Shown: positions 34,848 to 44,376, numbered from the stretch's first letter. The stretch: 64,000 nucleotides of DNA from Aquimarina sp. RZ0 (GCF_008370685.1 NZ_VTZU01000021.1:1-64000); one strand, 5' to 3'. Numbers and translations: made by a program. The notes: generated by a model not told the origin, from the sequence alone.

Positions 34848-35981
34848 TTATAGAACTCCTTTTGTACTTGGCAAAACCATTTTCTCCGGATCTCGTTTTA
34901 CAGCGACTTTTATTGCTTTTGCAAATGCTTTGAATATGGCTTCGATTTTATGATGCTCATTCGTTCCTTCTGCTTTTACATTTAGATTTGCTTTGGCTCC
35001 ATCCGTAAATGATTTGAAAAAATGATAAAACATCTCTGTAGGCATCTTACCGATCATTTCTCGTTTAAAATCTGCTTCCCAAACTAACCAGTTACGTCCA
35101 CCAAAATCAATAGCTACCTGAGCCAAACAGTCATCCATCGGCAAACAAAAACCATAACGCTCGATCCCTAATTTATTTCCTAAAGCCGAACTAAAAACTT
35201 CCCCGAGAGCAATTGCTGTATCTTCTATAGTATGATGTTCGTCAACCTCTAAATCACCTTTTACTTTAATATCCAGATCCATTTGTCCGTGGCGCGAAAT
35301 CTGATCCAGCATATGATCAAAAAAGTCTAACCCGGTGCTGATATTGCTTATCCCAGTGCCATCAAGGTTTACTTTTATATATATATCCGTTTCATTTGTT
35401 TTTCTTGAAATCTCAGCAACTCGTTCTTTCAGCTTTAGAAATTCATAAATTTTTTCCCAATCATTACTCTCTATAGCTATATGCGAATCTAATTCATCTC
35501 TTTTGATGGTGATTTCTCCGGTTCCCAGGTTTGTATGATCATTGATAAAAATGCCTTTGGCTCCAAGATTCTTTGCTAATTCCATATCTGTCAAACGATC
35601 TCCAATCACAAAAGAATTTTCTAAGTCATACGCATCAGAGAAATATTCTGTCAGCAGCCCCGTTCCAGGTTTACGTGTATTCGCATTTTCATGAGGAAAT
35701 GTTCTATCAAGAAACACTTTATCAAACACAACTCCTTCATTCTCAAAAGATTTCAATATAAAATCATGTACCGGCCAAAAGGTATCTTCTGGAAAAACAT
35801 CTGTTCCTAATCCATCTTGATTAGTAATCATAACTAATTCATAATCGAGTTCTTTAGCTATTTTCCCTAAATAGGTAAATGATTTAGGATAAAAAATCAT
35901 TTTTTCGAAAGCATCGATTTGCTCATCAACAGTTTCTTTGATGATCGTTCCATCACGATCTATGAAGAGTACTTTTTTCAT
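34848..35981 (-). CDS. hisB: Bifunctional histidinol-phosphatase/imidazoleglycerol-phosphate dehydratase
   Basis: The N-terminal HAD phosphatase (1-165) has LFIDRDGT with Asp8 and Asp10, catalysing the last phosphate removal. The C-terminal IGPD domain (about 185-377) has [14 protein letters not shown] and [14 protein letters not shown] for manganese binding, catalysing the dehydration step. The 377-residue fusion is the E. coli-type arrangement, also usual in Bacteroidota. It follows hisC by 47 bp. Confidence 0.97.
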   Translation of the reverse strand: MKKVLFIDRDGTIIKETVDEQIDAFEKMIFYPKSFTYLGKIAKELDYELVMITNQDGLGTDVFPEDTFWPVHDFILKSFENEGVVFDKVFLDRTFPHENANTRKPGTGLLTEYFSDAYDLENSFVIGDRLTDMELAKNLGAKGIFINDHTNLGTGEITIKRDELDSHIAIESNDWEKIYEFLKLKERVAEISRKTNETDIYIKVNLDGTGISNISTGLDFFDHMLDQISRHGQMDLDIKVKGDLEVDEHHTIEDTAIALGEVFSSALGNKLGIERYGFCLPMDDCLAQVAIDFGGRNWLVWEADFKREMIGKMPTEMFYHFFKSFTDGAKANLNVKAEGTNEHHKIEAIFKAFAKAIKVAVKRDPEKMVLPSTKGVL

Positions 35982-36028
35982 TTCTTATTCATTTTTTCTC
36001 TAAACCCCAAACATCAGGGGAATGGTAT

Positions 36029-37078
36029 TTACAAGCTTTGCAATGTGTGTATTAATTTTTTATTTTCTACAGGACTACCTATTGTAAAACGCAATGTATT
36101 TTCGCATAGAGGTTGTGTATGTCTGTTTCTAATGACAATCCCATTATCCAGAAGTTGATTATACCTAAGAGTAGCATCATCGACTTTAACCAATACAAAA
36201 TTAGCATCCGTTTTATAAATATGCTGAATACACGATATTTCTGAAAGTGCCTCAATTACCTTTACTCTTTCTTCTAAAATAGTAGTCACTTCTTTTTTTA
36301 CAGTTTCTTGATCCGAAACTTTTTGTAAGGCTCTTTGCTGTGTTAACTCATTTACATTATAGGGAGGTTTAATTTTGTTTAGTACTCCTATAATTTCTGG
36401 AGATGCATAACAAATCCCCAAACGAATGCCTGCCATGCCATATGCTTTTGATAGTGTGTGGGTAACAATAAGATTCGGGAACTCTTTTATGCTATGTATC
36501 CAGCTTTTTTGAGAGGAAAAATCAATGTAAGCTTCGTCAATTACCACCAATCCTTCAAAACTACGTACGATCTCTATAATTCGCTGATCCGAAAAAGAGT
36601 TTCCTGTCGGGTTATTGGGAGAACATAGGAAAATAATTTTAGTACGGGCATCTATAGCTTTTAGGATCTTACCTGTATCAGGTTCAAAATCAGAATTTAA
36701 TATTACTTCCCGCTCTTCTATATTATTTATATTTGCCAATACCTTATACATCCCATAGGTAGGTGGTAATGTAATGACATTATCTTCTTTTGGTTCGCAG
36801 AAAGCTCTAAATAATAGATCTAGTACTTCATCACTTCCGTTCCCCAGGAGAATGTTCTTTATATCTACTCCTTTTTGTTCTGCCAGCACCGTTTTTAAGG
36901 TTCTTTGCTGCGGATCCGGATATCGATTCACCCCATTTTCATAAGGATTCTCATTAGCATCCAGAAAAACCATCTCTGAACCATCAGAAACATACTCATC
37001 ACGAGCAGAGGAATATGGTTTTAATCCTTTGACATTGTTTCGGATTAATCGTTGTATATCAAATTTTGTCGTGTTCAT
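36029..37078 (-). CDS. hisC: Histidinol-phosphate aminotransferase
   Basis: A fold-type I PLP aminotransferase that converts imidazole acetol phosphate to histidinol phosphate. The 349 residues include LDANENPYENG near the N-terminus, CSPNNPTGN, VIDEAYIDF, and the PLP-binding Lys211 in HTLSKAYGMAGIRLG. It is followed by hisB after 47 bp and preceded by hisD after 73 bp. Confidence 0.97.
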   Translation of the reverse strand: MNTTKFDIQRLIRNNVKGLKPYSSARDEYVSDGSEMVFLDANENPYENGVNRYPDPQQRTLKTVLAEQKGVDIKNILLGNGSDEVLDLLFRAFCEPKEDNVITLPPTYGMYKVLANINNIEEREVILNSDFEPDTGKILKAIDARTKIIFLCSPNNPTGNSFSDQRIIEIVRSFEGLVVIDEAYIDFSSQKSWIHSIKEFPNLIVTHTLSKAYGMAGIRLGICYASPEIIGVLNKIKPPYNVNELTQQRALQKVSDQETVKKEVTTILEERVKVIEALSEISCIQHIYKTDANFVLVKVDDATLRYNQLLDNGIVIRNRHTQPLCENTLRFTIGSPVENKKLIHTLQSL

Positions 37079-37151
37079 TCATTTTAGATTTTAGCAGTAA
37101 AAAATAAAATATCAATCTATCATATCTCTTGATATCAGATAGCACTCAATT

Positions 37152-38438
37152 CTATTTCTTTAAACTATCCAATCGTAAGGTCACTGCATTTTTATGTGCT
37201 TGTAATCCTTCTGCTTCTGCCATTAATTCTATTGCATTACCAATATTTTGTATCCCTTTTGCTGATATTTTTTGAAAAGTCATCGATTTCAGAAAACTAT
37301 CCAGATTCACACCACTGTATTGCTTTGCATATCCATTTGTCGGTAATGTATGATTTGTTCCAGAGGCATAATCTCCCGCACTTTCTGGAGTATAATTACC
37401 TATAAATACAGAACCTGCGTTACTGATATTATCTATATAATAATCTTCGTCTTCTACACAAATAATAAAATGCTCCGGGCCATATTCATTAATTAATGCC
37501 AAAGCTTCCTGGTCAGTCTCTACATACATTAGTTTAGAATTTGCAATTGCAGCTTCTGCAATTTCTTTTCTTGGCAATGTTTTACATTGTGTATGTACTT
37601 CTTTCTCTACAGCATCTATAAGCATTTTTGATGTTGACACCAAGATGACCTGGCTATCAACACCGTGCTCAGCCTGACTCAATAGATCTGAGGCAACAAA
37701 TGAGGCATTTGCGCTATCGTCAGCAACTACCAATAATTCACTGGGTCCTGCCGGCATATCAATGGCAACTCCAAATTTTGTGGCTAACTGCTTGGCTACA
37801 GTTACAAATTGGTTTCCAGGTCCGAATATCTTATATACCTGCGGAATTGTTTCTGTGCCAAAGGTCATTCCTGCAATTGCCTGTATCCCTCCAACCTTAA
37901 AAATTTTGGTTACTCCACAAAGATTTGCTGCATACAAAATAGCAGGATCAATTTTTCCCTGATTATTAGGCGGAGAACATAAAACAACTTCTTTGCATCC
38001 AGCTATATTTGCAGGTATTGCAAGCATTAGTATCGTAGAAAACAATGGAGCTGTACCTCCTGGGATATATAATCCAACTTTCTGAATTGGTCTTTTTTCT
38101 TGCCAGCAGGACACTCCTGCAGTAGTATCGACAGAAACTCTTTCAGTTTTTTGAGCCGTATGAAAATTCTCGATATTAGATTTTGCAAGAAGTATCGCCT
38201 CTTTGAGCTCATTACTCACTAATTTCACGGCTTCATTTATTTCTGAAGTCGCTACCAAAATTTCACCTAATACTACGTTATCAAATTTTTCTGTATATCT
38301 ATTAATTGCTATATCTCCATCTTCCTTTACTTCATTAAAAATATTCAAAACAATATCTTCGATATCTGCAACTGTTTGCGTGGGTCTCTCCAGGATTTTG
38401 GACCAGGTATCCTTCTCTGGCTTATATATCTTCTTCAT
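37152..38438 (-). CDS. hisD: Histidinol dehydrogenase
   Basis: A zinc- and NAD-dependent enzyme that oxidises histidinol to histidine in two steps. The 428 residues show YIPGGTAPLFST, PAGPSELLVVADDSA, the signature LLSQAEHGVDSQVILVS and GPEHFIICVED, all expected. It is the second gene of the operon, 13 bp after hisG. Confidence 0.97.
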   Translation of the reverse strand: MKKIYKPEKDTWSKILERPTQTVADIEDIVLNIFNEVKEDGDIAINRYTEKFDNVVLGEILVATSEINEAVKLVSNELKEAILLAKSNIENFHTAQKTERVSVDTTAGVSCWQEKRPIQKVGLYIPGGTAPLFSTILMLAIPANIAGCKEVVLCSPPNNQGKIDPAILYAANLCGVTKIFKVGGIQAIAGMTFGTETIPQVYKIFGPGNQFVTVAKQLATKFGVAIDMPAGPSELLVVADDSANASFVASDLLSQAEHGVDSQVILVSTSKMLIDAVEKEVHTQCKTLPRKEIAEAAIANSKLMYVETDQEALALINEYGPEHFIICVEDEDYYIDNISNAGSVFIGNYTPESAGDYASGTNHTLPTNGYAKQYSGVNLDSFLKSMTFQKISAKGIQNIGNAIELMAEAEGLQAHKNAVTLRLDSLKK

Positions 38439-38451
38439 CGTATCTTACTTC

Positions 38452-39309
38452 TTATAATACCATCTTTTCTATTGGACATACCAAAATACCTTCGGCACCT
38501 TCAGATTTTAATTCATCAAGAATATCCCAAAATTTATTTTTCTCTACTACCGTATGAATAGAACTCCATCCTTTCTCTGCGAGTGGTAATACTGTAGGGC
38601 TTCTCATTCCGGGTAAGATTTTGACTATTTTATCAATCTTATCATTAGGCGCATTTAATAAAACATATTTGGATGCTCTTGCTTTGAGCACTGCTTTTAT
38701 CCTAAACTGAAGTTTTTCTAATACTTTTATATTTTCATCACTAATTTTAGGTGATGAAGCCAGTACTGCTTCTGACGTGAGCATTACTTCTACTTCTTTC
38801 AGATTATTCTTAAACAAGGTACTTCCGCTAGAAACTATATCGCATATGGCATCTGCTAATCCAATATTTGGAGCAATTTCTACAGATCCCGATATTTGAT
38901 GCAATTCTGCTGAGATTCCTTTTTCTTCCAGGTATTGATTCACTGTATTAGGATATGAAGTAGCAATTCTCTTTCCGTTAAGATCCTGGATTGAGTTATA
39001 TTCAAAATCTTTGGGTACAGCAAGAGAAACTTTACATTTAGAGAAGTTTAATCGCTCTACAATGGTAATATCATTCCCTTTTTCTACCAATACATTTTCT
39101 CCAATAATAGCGATATCTACTACACCATCTCTTAGGTATTGAGGAATATCTCCATTACGTAAAAACATAACCTCCATAGGAAAATTTCTGGTAGCAGCCT
39201 TTAATTGATCTTTTCCGTTATCAATAGAGATACCACAATCTTTTAAAATTTGAACAGAATCTTCATTGAGCCTTCCGCTTTTTTGAATAGCAATTCTAAT
39301 TTTTGACAT
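38452..39309 (-). CDS. hisG: ATP phosphoribosyltransferase, long form
   Basis: The first enzyme of the pathway, joining ATP and PRPP. At 285 residues it is the long form, with a C-terminal ACT-like regulatory domain (about 215-285), so it should be inhibited by histidine directly and need no HisZ partner. Family segments include IRIAIQKSGRLNEDS, and the PRPP-binding region ICDIVSSGSTLFKNNL. It is the first structural gene, preceded by a leader peptide and terminator (39360-39481). Confidence 0.96.
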   Translation of the reverse strand: MSKIRIAIQKSGRLNEDSVQILKDCGISIDNGKDQLKAATRNFPMEVMFLRNGDIPQYLRDGVVDIAIIGENVLVEKGNDITIVERLNFSKCKVSLAVPKDFEYNSIQDLNGKRIATSYPNTVNQYLEEKGISAELHQISGSVEIAPNIGLADAICDIVSSGSTLFKNNLKEVEVMLTSEAVLASSPKISDENIKVLEKLQFRIKAVLKARASKYVLLNAPNDKIDKIVKILPGMRSPTVLPLAEKGWSSIHTVVEKNKFWDILDELKSEGAEGILVCPIEKMVL

Positions 39310-39359
39310 TATTATTTATTGTTGTTATGTTTGATCAATTCCAAAACAAGTTTTAAAAC

Positions 39360-39392
39360 AAAAAAACCCGTCTGAAAATGCTCAAACGGGTT
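39360..39392 (-). terminator. Attenuator terminator in front of hisG
   Basis: On the minus strand, AACCCGT pairs with ACGGGTT, extended by TGA/TCA across one mismatch, and is followed by seven T's. It lies between the leader peptide and hisG, so it must be bypassed for operon expression. Confidence 0.85.
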
Positions 39393-39424
39393 ATTATATA
39401 TGATTAATCTTTACACATATCAAC

Positions 39425-39481
39425 TTACCACGCCTGGGCGAGAATGTAAGAATGATGATGATGTAAAAGAATTATATTCAT
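39425..39481 (-). CDS. hisL: Histidine operon leader peptide
   Basis: A minus-strand frame of 18 codons reads MNIILLHHHHSYILAQAW, with four consecutive His CAT codons. An AAGGA-like ribosome site lies 8 bases upstream. It starts about 170 bases ahead of hisG and ends 33 bases before the terminator. This arrangement is that of a transcription attenuator: ribosome stalling at His codons should prevent termination. I infer the mechanism; the competing antiterminator pairing was not resolved by eye. Confidence 0.85.
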   Translation of the reverse strand: MNIILLHHHHSYILAQAW

Positions 39482-39506
39482 TTTAGTTTCCTTGATATAC
39501 ACACTG

Positions 39507-39514
39507 CGAATTTA
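39507..39514 (-). promoter_or_regulatory. Possible -7 box of the his operon
   Basis: The minus strand reads TAAATTCG, one mismatch from TAnnTTTG, 25 bases before the leader start codon. No good TTG was found at the -33 position. Confidence 0.35.
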
Positions 39515-39654
39515 TAAAAAATATTTTTCTCTTAATTGTATTTCAGCTAAATTTTTTGCTATTCATCTTTTTTCCAAGTATAAATAGCTAAAATATAATC
39601 ATTTAATAAAAACATTTTTATAACTTTAAGAAACAAATACTAACCAAACAACAT

Positions 39655-40569
39655 ATGAAAAATTTAATTTCATTTCTGATTTTTTTTCTTTTTGCATTCA
39701 TTGGAATGTGGTGGTACTTTTCCTGTAATTGGTGTTTGGGATCAAAAAAAACAGAACCTTCTATTGTTAAAGAACAAACAGATCCGGCAGCAGAAGCACT
39801 TGCAAGAAAGGCATATGAAGATAGTTTAGCTTTAGCCCGAGGTTTATTTGCTAAAAATACATCAGGTGTCGATGTTTTTAGATATTCTGAAAATTTACGA
39901 ATAAACAATGCTAATGGAGGTGTTCATATTCCTGACGAAATTCTAGACTTTAAAGAACAGATAGTCAATTACCTGGGCAAACAGCAGGATCAGGAATTAA
40001 TCATTCTTGGATATGAAACTCATGTAGAAAAAAGTAGTGGAGCTAATTTGGGGTTATCAAGAGCTAATTTTATTAAAGATATTTTAATAAAAGCAGGAAT
40101 CAATGGAGATCGTGTTATTACCAAACCCAGGTTATATGATTATGACTATAACGCTAATGGACATTATACTGGAGGAATCATACTTAATTTTAACAAAATA
40201 GATCAATCCAGACTGAAAGAGATTGAAAAAGGAATTACAAATAAAATTTTGTATTCTGATTTTGGCTCCAAAGATTTTAAACCAGACGCTACCTTAGCAA
40301 ATTATGCATTAGAGCTCAAAAATTACTTAGGCAAATACCCCGACAAAAAAGTTATTTTAACCGGACATACAGATAATATCGGAGATGAAGAATCTAATCA
40401 ATGGTATGGTTTAACACGTGCTAATAATGTAAAAAAATATTTAGTTTCCAAAGGTATTTTGATTACTAAACTAACTGCCTTATCCAAAGGAGAGTCTAGC
40501 CCTATTGCGCCGAATGATACAGAGGAAAGCAGGGCAAAAAACAGAAGAATAGAAATTATTGTAAATTAA
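39655..40569 (+). CDS. OmpA family protein with two OmpA-like domains
   Basis: A 304-residue envelope protein. One N-terminal hydrophobic segment (LISFLIFFLFAFIGMWWYFSC, possibly a membrane anchor or lipobox) is followed by a degenerate OmpA-like domain (about 85-185, LILGYETHVEKSSG) and a regular C-terminal OmpA domain (about 195-304, ILTGHTDNIGDEESN and SRAKNRRIEI) that should bind peptidoglycan. It lies 12 bp upstream of a small membrane protein with a helix-hairpin-helix-like domain, and the two are probably cotranscribed. Confidence 0.88.
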   Translation: MKNLISFLIFFLFAFIGMWWYFSCNWCLGSKKTEPSIVKEQTDPAAEALARKAYEDSLALARGLFAKNTSGVDVFRYSENLRINNANGGVHIPDEILDFKEQIVNYLGKQQDQELIILGYETHVEKSSGANLGLSRANFIKDILIKAGINGDRVITKPRLYDYDYNANGHYTGGIILNFNKIDQSRLKEIEKGITNKILYSDFGSKDFKPDATLANYALELKNYLGKYPDKKVILTGHTDNIGDEESNQWYGLTRANNVKKYLVSKGILITKLTALSKGESSPIAPNDTEESRAKNRRIEIIVN

Positions 40570-40581
40570 ATAACCATAACT

Positions 40582-41085
40582 ATGTTAGATTTTTTAAATG
40601 AAGCGAATTGGTGGTGTCTACTACTATTATTATTCCTGGCCTTTTTATTAGGATGGTTTTTATCTAGATGGGCTATCAAAAATAAATACAAGGAAGATTT
40701 AGATAAATGTTTGAAAGAGAAAGAAAGACTTAGAAGTGGAAATTATCAAAAAGCGAATACAACTTTTAATAATACAATTCCTGCAGAAACGACAGTTGAA
40801 TCAGAAACTATTCCAGCAATATCAGGTGAAAAAGAACAGCCAAAATTAAATTTTTCCAGTTTCGGAACAGCGGATGAATCACAAAAAGATGATCTAAAAC
40901 TCATAAGGGGTGTCGGTCCTTTTATAGAGAAAAAGCTAAATAGCATTGGCATATACACCTTTGATCAAATTAGTAAGTTTGATAAAGAAGATATTGATAC
41001 AGTGACAGAACTTATACAATTCTTCCCTGGACGAATTGAAAGAGATAATTGGAAGCATCAAGCTGAAACACTTAAAAACAAATAA
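40582..41085 (+). CDS. Membrane-anchored protein with helix-hairpin-helix-like domain
   Basis: A 167-residue protein with an N-terminal transmembrane helix (WCLLLLLFLAFLLGWFLS, about 11-28), a variable polar linker, and a C-terminal domain (about 108-167) reading DLKLIRGVGPFIEKKLNSIG and IYTFDQISKF, similar to helix-hairpin-helix folds found in ribosomal-protein-like and NADH dehydrogenase accessory proteins. The domain should be cytosolic. The function is unknown. Pairing with an OmpA protein suggests an envelope role. Confidence 0.75.
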   Translation: MLDFLNEANWWCLLLLLFLAFLLGWFLSRWAIKNKYKEDLDKCLKEKERLRSGNYQKANTTFNNTIPAETTVESETIPAISGEKEQPKLNFSSFGTADESQKDDLKLIRGVGPFIEKKLNSIGIYTFDQISKFDKEDIDTVTELIQFFPGRIERDNWKHQAETLKNK

Positions 41086-41533
41086 TCTGCAAAGAAATAG
41101 CTGAGACTTCGGTGAAGATCTATTATTAGATCTGGATGATTTTACTTCCTAAATTTAAAAAAAATTAAAACGAAATACCCCAAGAAGAACTTACCTCCTG
41201 TATTCAAGGAGGTAAGTGTTGGGGAAAACAAAAAAAGTAAGGGAAAAATTGTAATTGGAATACTTGTCAAAGATAAAAAGGATTAACGATATATGGTTAC
41301 GGTTTTACCTCAAACTTTAGCTGGAATACAAGCATTACTTCTTTTTTTTAAAAATAAACATCTGATAACTAGGTATTTACAAGTAAAATCGTTCGGAATC
41401 AGGAGATTATTCCCTTATAAATATTTTTATTTAACATTTAAATTAAAATTAATTGTTTTAAAAGATTTTAAAGATTTATATAAAGGATTAAATTTGCGTA
41501 ATTATTTTTTAATTAAATTTAATTCTATCATCC
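41086..41533 (+). other. Intergenic region with a strong hairpin and a promoter box
   Basis: The 448-bp spacer holds a two-part hairpin at 41178-41224 (CCCCAA/TTGGGG outside, CTTACCTCC/GGAGGTAAG inside) without a T-run, and a TAAATTTG box at 41489-41496. An AT-rich 83-codon frame here looks spurious. Confidence 0.6.
41489..41496 (+). promoter_or_regulatory. Promoter -7 box
   Basis: TAAATTTG matches TAnnTTTG and lies 37 bases before the TTG start at 41534, which supports that start. No clear -33 TTG was found. Confidence 0.5.
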
Positions 41534-41896
41534 TTGGAAAATAAAAATGCGCTCAAATTAATCGACAAAATTCTGACAGATCTGGAACACTCAGGAATTA
41601 ATAAAGATATATTAATTGATGATCTAAAAAGTCTGAGATCTCATGCTCTCGAAGAACAAATCCCATTAGTCGTTAAGGTATTAAGACTTACCTGTGAACA
41701 TATCGTAGAGAATGATACTTTCTTAATTCCGATACCAGATGATGAACCTATAGAAGGCAATGAAACTTCTCTAAGTACTGATGAAAATGTAAATCCTACT
41801 GAAAGTCTTATGTACCTTGTATCTTTATTTAAGGATCTAAAAAATAAGATGAACCTTATGGATTTGAGTGATTATAGAAATGCATTATTAGCATAG
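41534..41896 (+). CDS. Hypothetical protein
   Basis: A 120-residue acidic, mostly helical protein that I do not recognise. It reads ENKNALKLIDKILTDLEHSGINKDILIDDLKSLRSHA at the N-terminus and has a Ser/Thr/Asn-rich segment near 78-92. There is no signal peptide or membrane helix. The start is TTG at 41534. A -7 promoter box lies upstream and a terminator hairpin downstream at 41932, so it looks like a monocistronic gene. Confidence 0.65.
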   Translation: MENKNALKLIDKILTDLEHSGINKDILIDDLKSLRSHALEEQIPLVVKVLRLTCEHIVENDTFLIPIPDDEPIEGNETSLSTDENVNPTESLMYLVSLFKDLKNKMNLMDLSDYRNALLA

Positions 41897-41931
41897 TTAG
41901 CCTAAGAATATCTAGCTAATTTACTATAAAA

Positions 41932-41964
41932 AACAGCCTTGAAGTTTTCAAGGTTGTTTTAGTT
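41932..41964 (+). terminator. Terminator of the hypothetical gene
   Basis: AACAGCCTTGAA and TTTCAAGGTTGTT arms flank a two-base loop and are followed by TTTAGTTTT. Confidence 0.75.
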
Positions 41965-42000
41965 TTAAAAAGTTTTATGTAGTGAATTTGTGCAATGTCA

Positions 42001-42033
42001 CAGGGTTAAAACCCTGATTCTGTTATTTTTTTG
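42001..42033 (+). terminator. Second terminator-like hairpin
   Basis: CAGGGTTAAAACCCTG is an almost perfect palindrome followed after five bases by a T-rich run. It may back up the terminator at 41932. Confidence 0.55.
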
Positions 42034-42128
42034 TAATTTTTATTATACAATTACGACAAAATTTAAGATTTTATAAACAGCAAAAAAGTTAGAATCTATT
42101 ATTTTTGTTCCCTTATGGAAAAATTGCT

Positions 42129-42746
42129 ATGAAAACAAACTCCAAATCTGTTAAAAAAACACGCCTACAATTATTACATCAATATTACAGCTACACAGGG
42201 TTTTATAAATTTCTGGGAGCTAGTCTAAAAAAAGCACTACCTCCTATCCTACTTTTTATAGCAGCTTTGTTGATCCTCAATTTTTTTGTAATTAATATCA
42301 ATGATCTACTGTTCTATGTTACAGAAAATTATGAGGATTATATAGTTTTCAGTGTATTCTTTGCCTCAGAATCATTGTTAGGGTTGATTCCGCCGGAAAT
42401 TTTTATAGCCTGGAGTGACAAAGCAACAAGTCCGATACTTTATTTATCGATACTTGCACTACTATCGTATCTAGGTGGCGTTATCTCCTATTTTATAGGA
42501 AAATCGATTACCAAAATACCTTCTGTTCACGAATATCTAGAAGTAAAAATGGCTAAACATCTAAAAAACACTCGAAAATGGGGCGGTTTTTTAATAATTG
42601 TTGGAGCCTTGCTTCCTATTCCTTTTTCGATTACTAGTATCGCTGCCGGAATGATAAAATATCCATTTATAAATTATTTACTTTTTGGACTATTACGTTT
42701 CGTACGATTTTATTTGTATGCCGCAGCTATATTTAATTTGGTTTAG
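42129..42746 (+). CDS. VTT-domain (DedA-like) membrane protein
   Basis: A membrane protein of about 205 residues in the SNARE-associated/VTT (DedA, YqaA) superfamily. It has several hydrophobic helices, a re-entrant-type motif (FFASESLLGLIPPEIFIAW) and a later GALLPIPFSITSIAAGMIKYP. DedA-like proteins are implicated in membrane lipid flipping and pH or drug tolerance. I chose ATG at 42129 over the in-frame TTG at 42105. The MscS gene follows 48 bp downstream. Confidence 0.78.
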   Translation: MKTNSKSVKKTRLQLLHQYYSYTGFYKFLGASLKKALPPILLFIAALLILNFFVININDLLFYVTENYEDYIVFSVFFASESLLGLIPPEIFIAWSDKATSPILYLSILALLSYLGGVISYFIGKSITKIPSVHEYLEVKMAKHLKNTRKWGGFLIIVGALLPIPFSITSIAAGMIKYPFINYLLFGLLRFVRFYLYAAAIFNLV

Positions 42747-42794
42747 CTACAAAGTCACATTATCATAATATTTTAGAAAAAGATAGTAATCTGA

Positions 42795-44033
42795 ATGAAA
42801 GAAATTACTCAGTATTTTCATGATCTTCTGGTATCAAAGGGTGTTTCTGAAGAAGTCGCTGTATATCTAAATGTTCTTATTGGTGTTATACTCCTATTAC
42901 TTTTTTTATTTGTTATTGACTGGGTCATAAGAAAAATATTTCTAAATATTTTTAAAAAATATGCCTCAAAATCAAAAAACACCTTTGATGATTATCTGGT
43001 AAAAAATAAAACATTCGATTACCTGTCTCATGTTATTCCTTTATCGCTGAGTATTTGGATAATTCCGTATTTATTTGTCGCGTTTCCTACAACAGAAAGA
43101 TATCTGGAAATACTATTTGATATTATCACAATCACCTTAACGATATGGATTGTTAGAAGTATCCTAAGAACATTCAGAGATTTTTTAAAATCACTAGAAT
43201 CTTTTAAGGACAAACCCATAGATAGCTATATTCAGGTTTTTATGATCTTTATCTGGTCAATTGGAGGCATCTTTATTTTTTCGTCAATTACCGGAAAATC
43301 AATTTGGACTTTTCTCACTGCTCTTGGAGCCATGTCTGCAGTGATACTTTTAATATTTAAAGATACCATCTTAGGGTTTGTAGCAAGTATACAAGTAGCG
43401 GTAAATGATACAGTTCGCATTGGCGATTGGATTACCATGGAGAAATATGGAGCTGATGGTGATGTAATCGAGATTAATTTATCCTCTGTAAAAGTTCAAA
43501 ACTTTGATAAAACAATTACTACTATCCCTACATATCACCTCACTTCTCAATCTTTTAGAAATTGGCGAGGGATGATCGATTCTGGGGGAAGAAGAATTAA
43601 ACGATCTATTCTAATCAAGGCATCAAGTATTAAATTTTTATCAGAAAATGATATCGAAGGGTTAAAAAAAATAGTGCTTATAAAAGAATATCTCACTAAT
43701 TCTCAAGCTAAAGTACAATCCTATAATAATCAGTATAAAATAGATAAAGAAGTTTTGATAAACGGAAGAAACCTTTCTAACATGGGAGTTTTTAGGAAAT
43801 ATGTAGAATTATATTTAGAAAATCATCCGTATATCAATAGTGATATGACAATAATGAGCCGTCAGTTACCACCAACAGCGCAGGGTACTCCATTAGAAAT
43901 TTATGCTTTTAGTAATGATAAGGTCTGGAAAAATTATGAAAACATTGTTGCAGATATATTTGACCATTTACTGGCGGCTGTTTCATATTTTAATCTTGAA
44001 ATATTCGAATTAGAATATAATGCTAAAAAATAG
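42795..44033 (+). CDS. Mechanosensitive ion channel family protein (MscS, YbdG-like)
   Basis: A 412-residue inner membrane protein. About five membrane helices precede the MscS core: the pore-lining region around WTFLTALGAMSAVILLIFKDTILGFVAS, then the beta domain with VAVNDTVRIGDWITME and VQNFDKTITTIPTYHLTSQSF. The long cytoplasmic C-terminus resembles YbdG. Such channels release solutes on hypoosmotic shock. It is 48 bp after the VTT gene and may be cotranscribed. Confidence 0.9.
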   Translation: MKEITQYFHDLLVSKGVSEEVAVYLNVLIGVILLLLFLFVIDWVIRKIFLNIFKKYASKSKNTFDDYLVKNKTFDYLSHVIPLSLSIWIIPYLFVAFPTTERYLEILFDIITITLTIWIVRSILRTFRDFLKSLESFKDKPIDSYIQVFMIFIWSIGGIFIFSSITGKSIWTFLTALGAMSAVILLIFKDTILGFVASIQVAVNDTVRIGDWITMEKYGADGDVIEINLSSVKVQNFDKTITTIPTYHLTSQSFRNWRGMIDSGGRRIKRSILIKASSIKFLSENDIEGLKKIVLIKEYLTNSQAKVQSYNNQYKIDKEVLINGRNLSNMGVFRKYVELYLENHPYINSDMTIMSRQLPPTAQGTPLEIYAFSNDKVWKNYENIVADIFDHLLAAVSYFNLEIFELEYNAKK

Positions 44034-44097
44034 TTACTGTGTGTGATTCTAATAGGGTTATCACTTAAATTTACCTTTTTTATAAAAGATACATTCT

Positions 44098-44376
44098 ATG
44101 ATTACTATTTTTAGATTTATTAGCTACCTTGAAGGGATCTCCTATTTACTTATCCTCTTTGTTACGATGCCATTAAAATATTTTTTTGAATCTCCGGGAC
44201 CTAATAAAATAATAGGAATGGCACATGGATTTTTATTTCTACTCTATATCGTTTTTGCTTTTTTGGTAAAACCAGAAAAAAAATGGAATATAAAAACATT
44301 AATGATTGTGCTGCTATGCTCTGTTATTCCTTTTGGAACTTTTTGGATGGATAAAAAATACTTATCTAAAAATTAA
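44098..44376 (+). CDS. DUF3817 integral membrane protein
   Basis: A 92-residue protein with three hydrophobic segments, opening FRFISYLEGISYLLILFVTMPLKYF, then GMAHGFLFLLYIVFAF and LMIVLLCSVIPFGTFWMD. This pattern is DUF3817 (YdzA-like). Its function is not known. The gene overlaps the convergent gene at 44366 by 11 bp at the 3' ends. Confidence 0.85.
   Translation: MITIFRFISYLEGISYLLILFVTMPLKYFFESPGPNKIIGMAHGFLFLLYIVFAFLVKPEKKWNIKTLMIVLLCSVIPFGTFWMDKKYLSKN

Noticed and set aside
41293..41544. 83-codon frame upstream of the hypothetical gene at 41534
   Set aside because: It is AT-driven Lys/Leu/Phe-rich sequence, overlaps the next start and spans that gene's promoter box.
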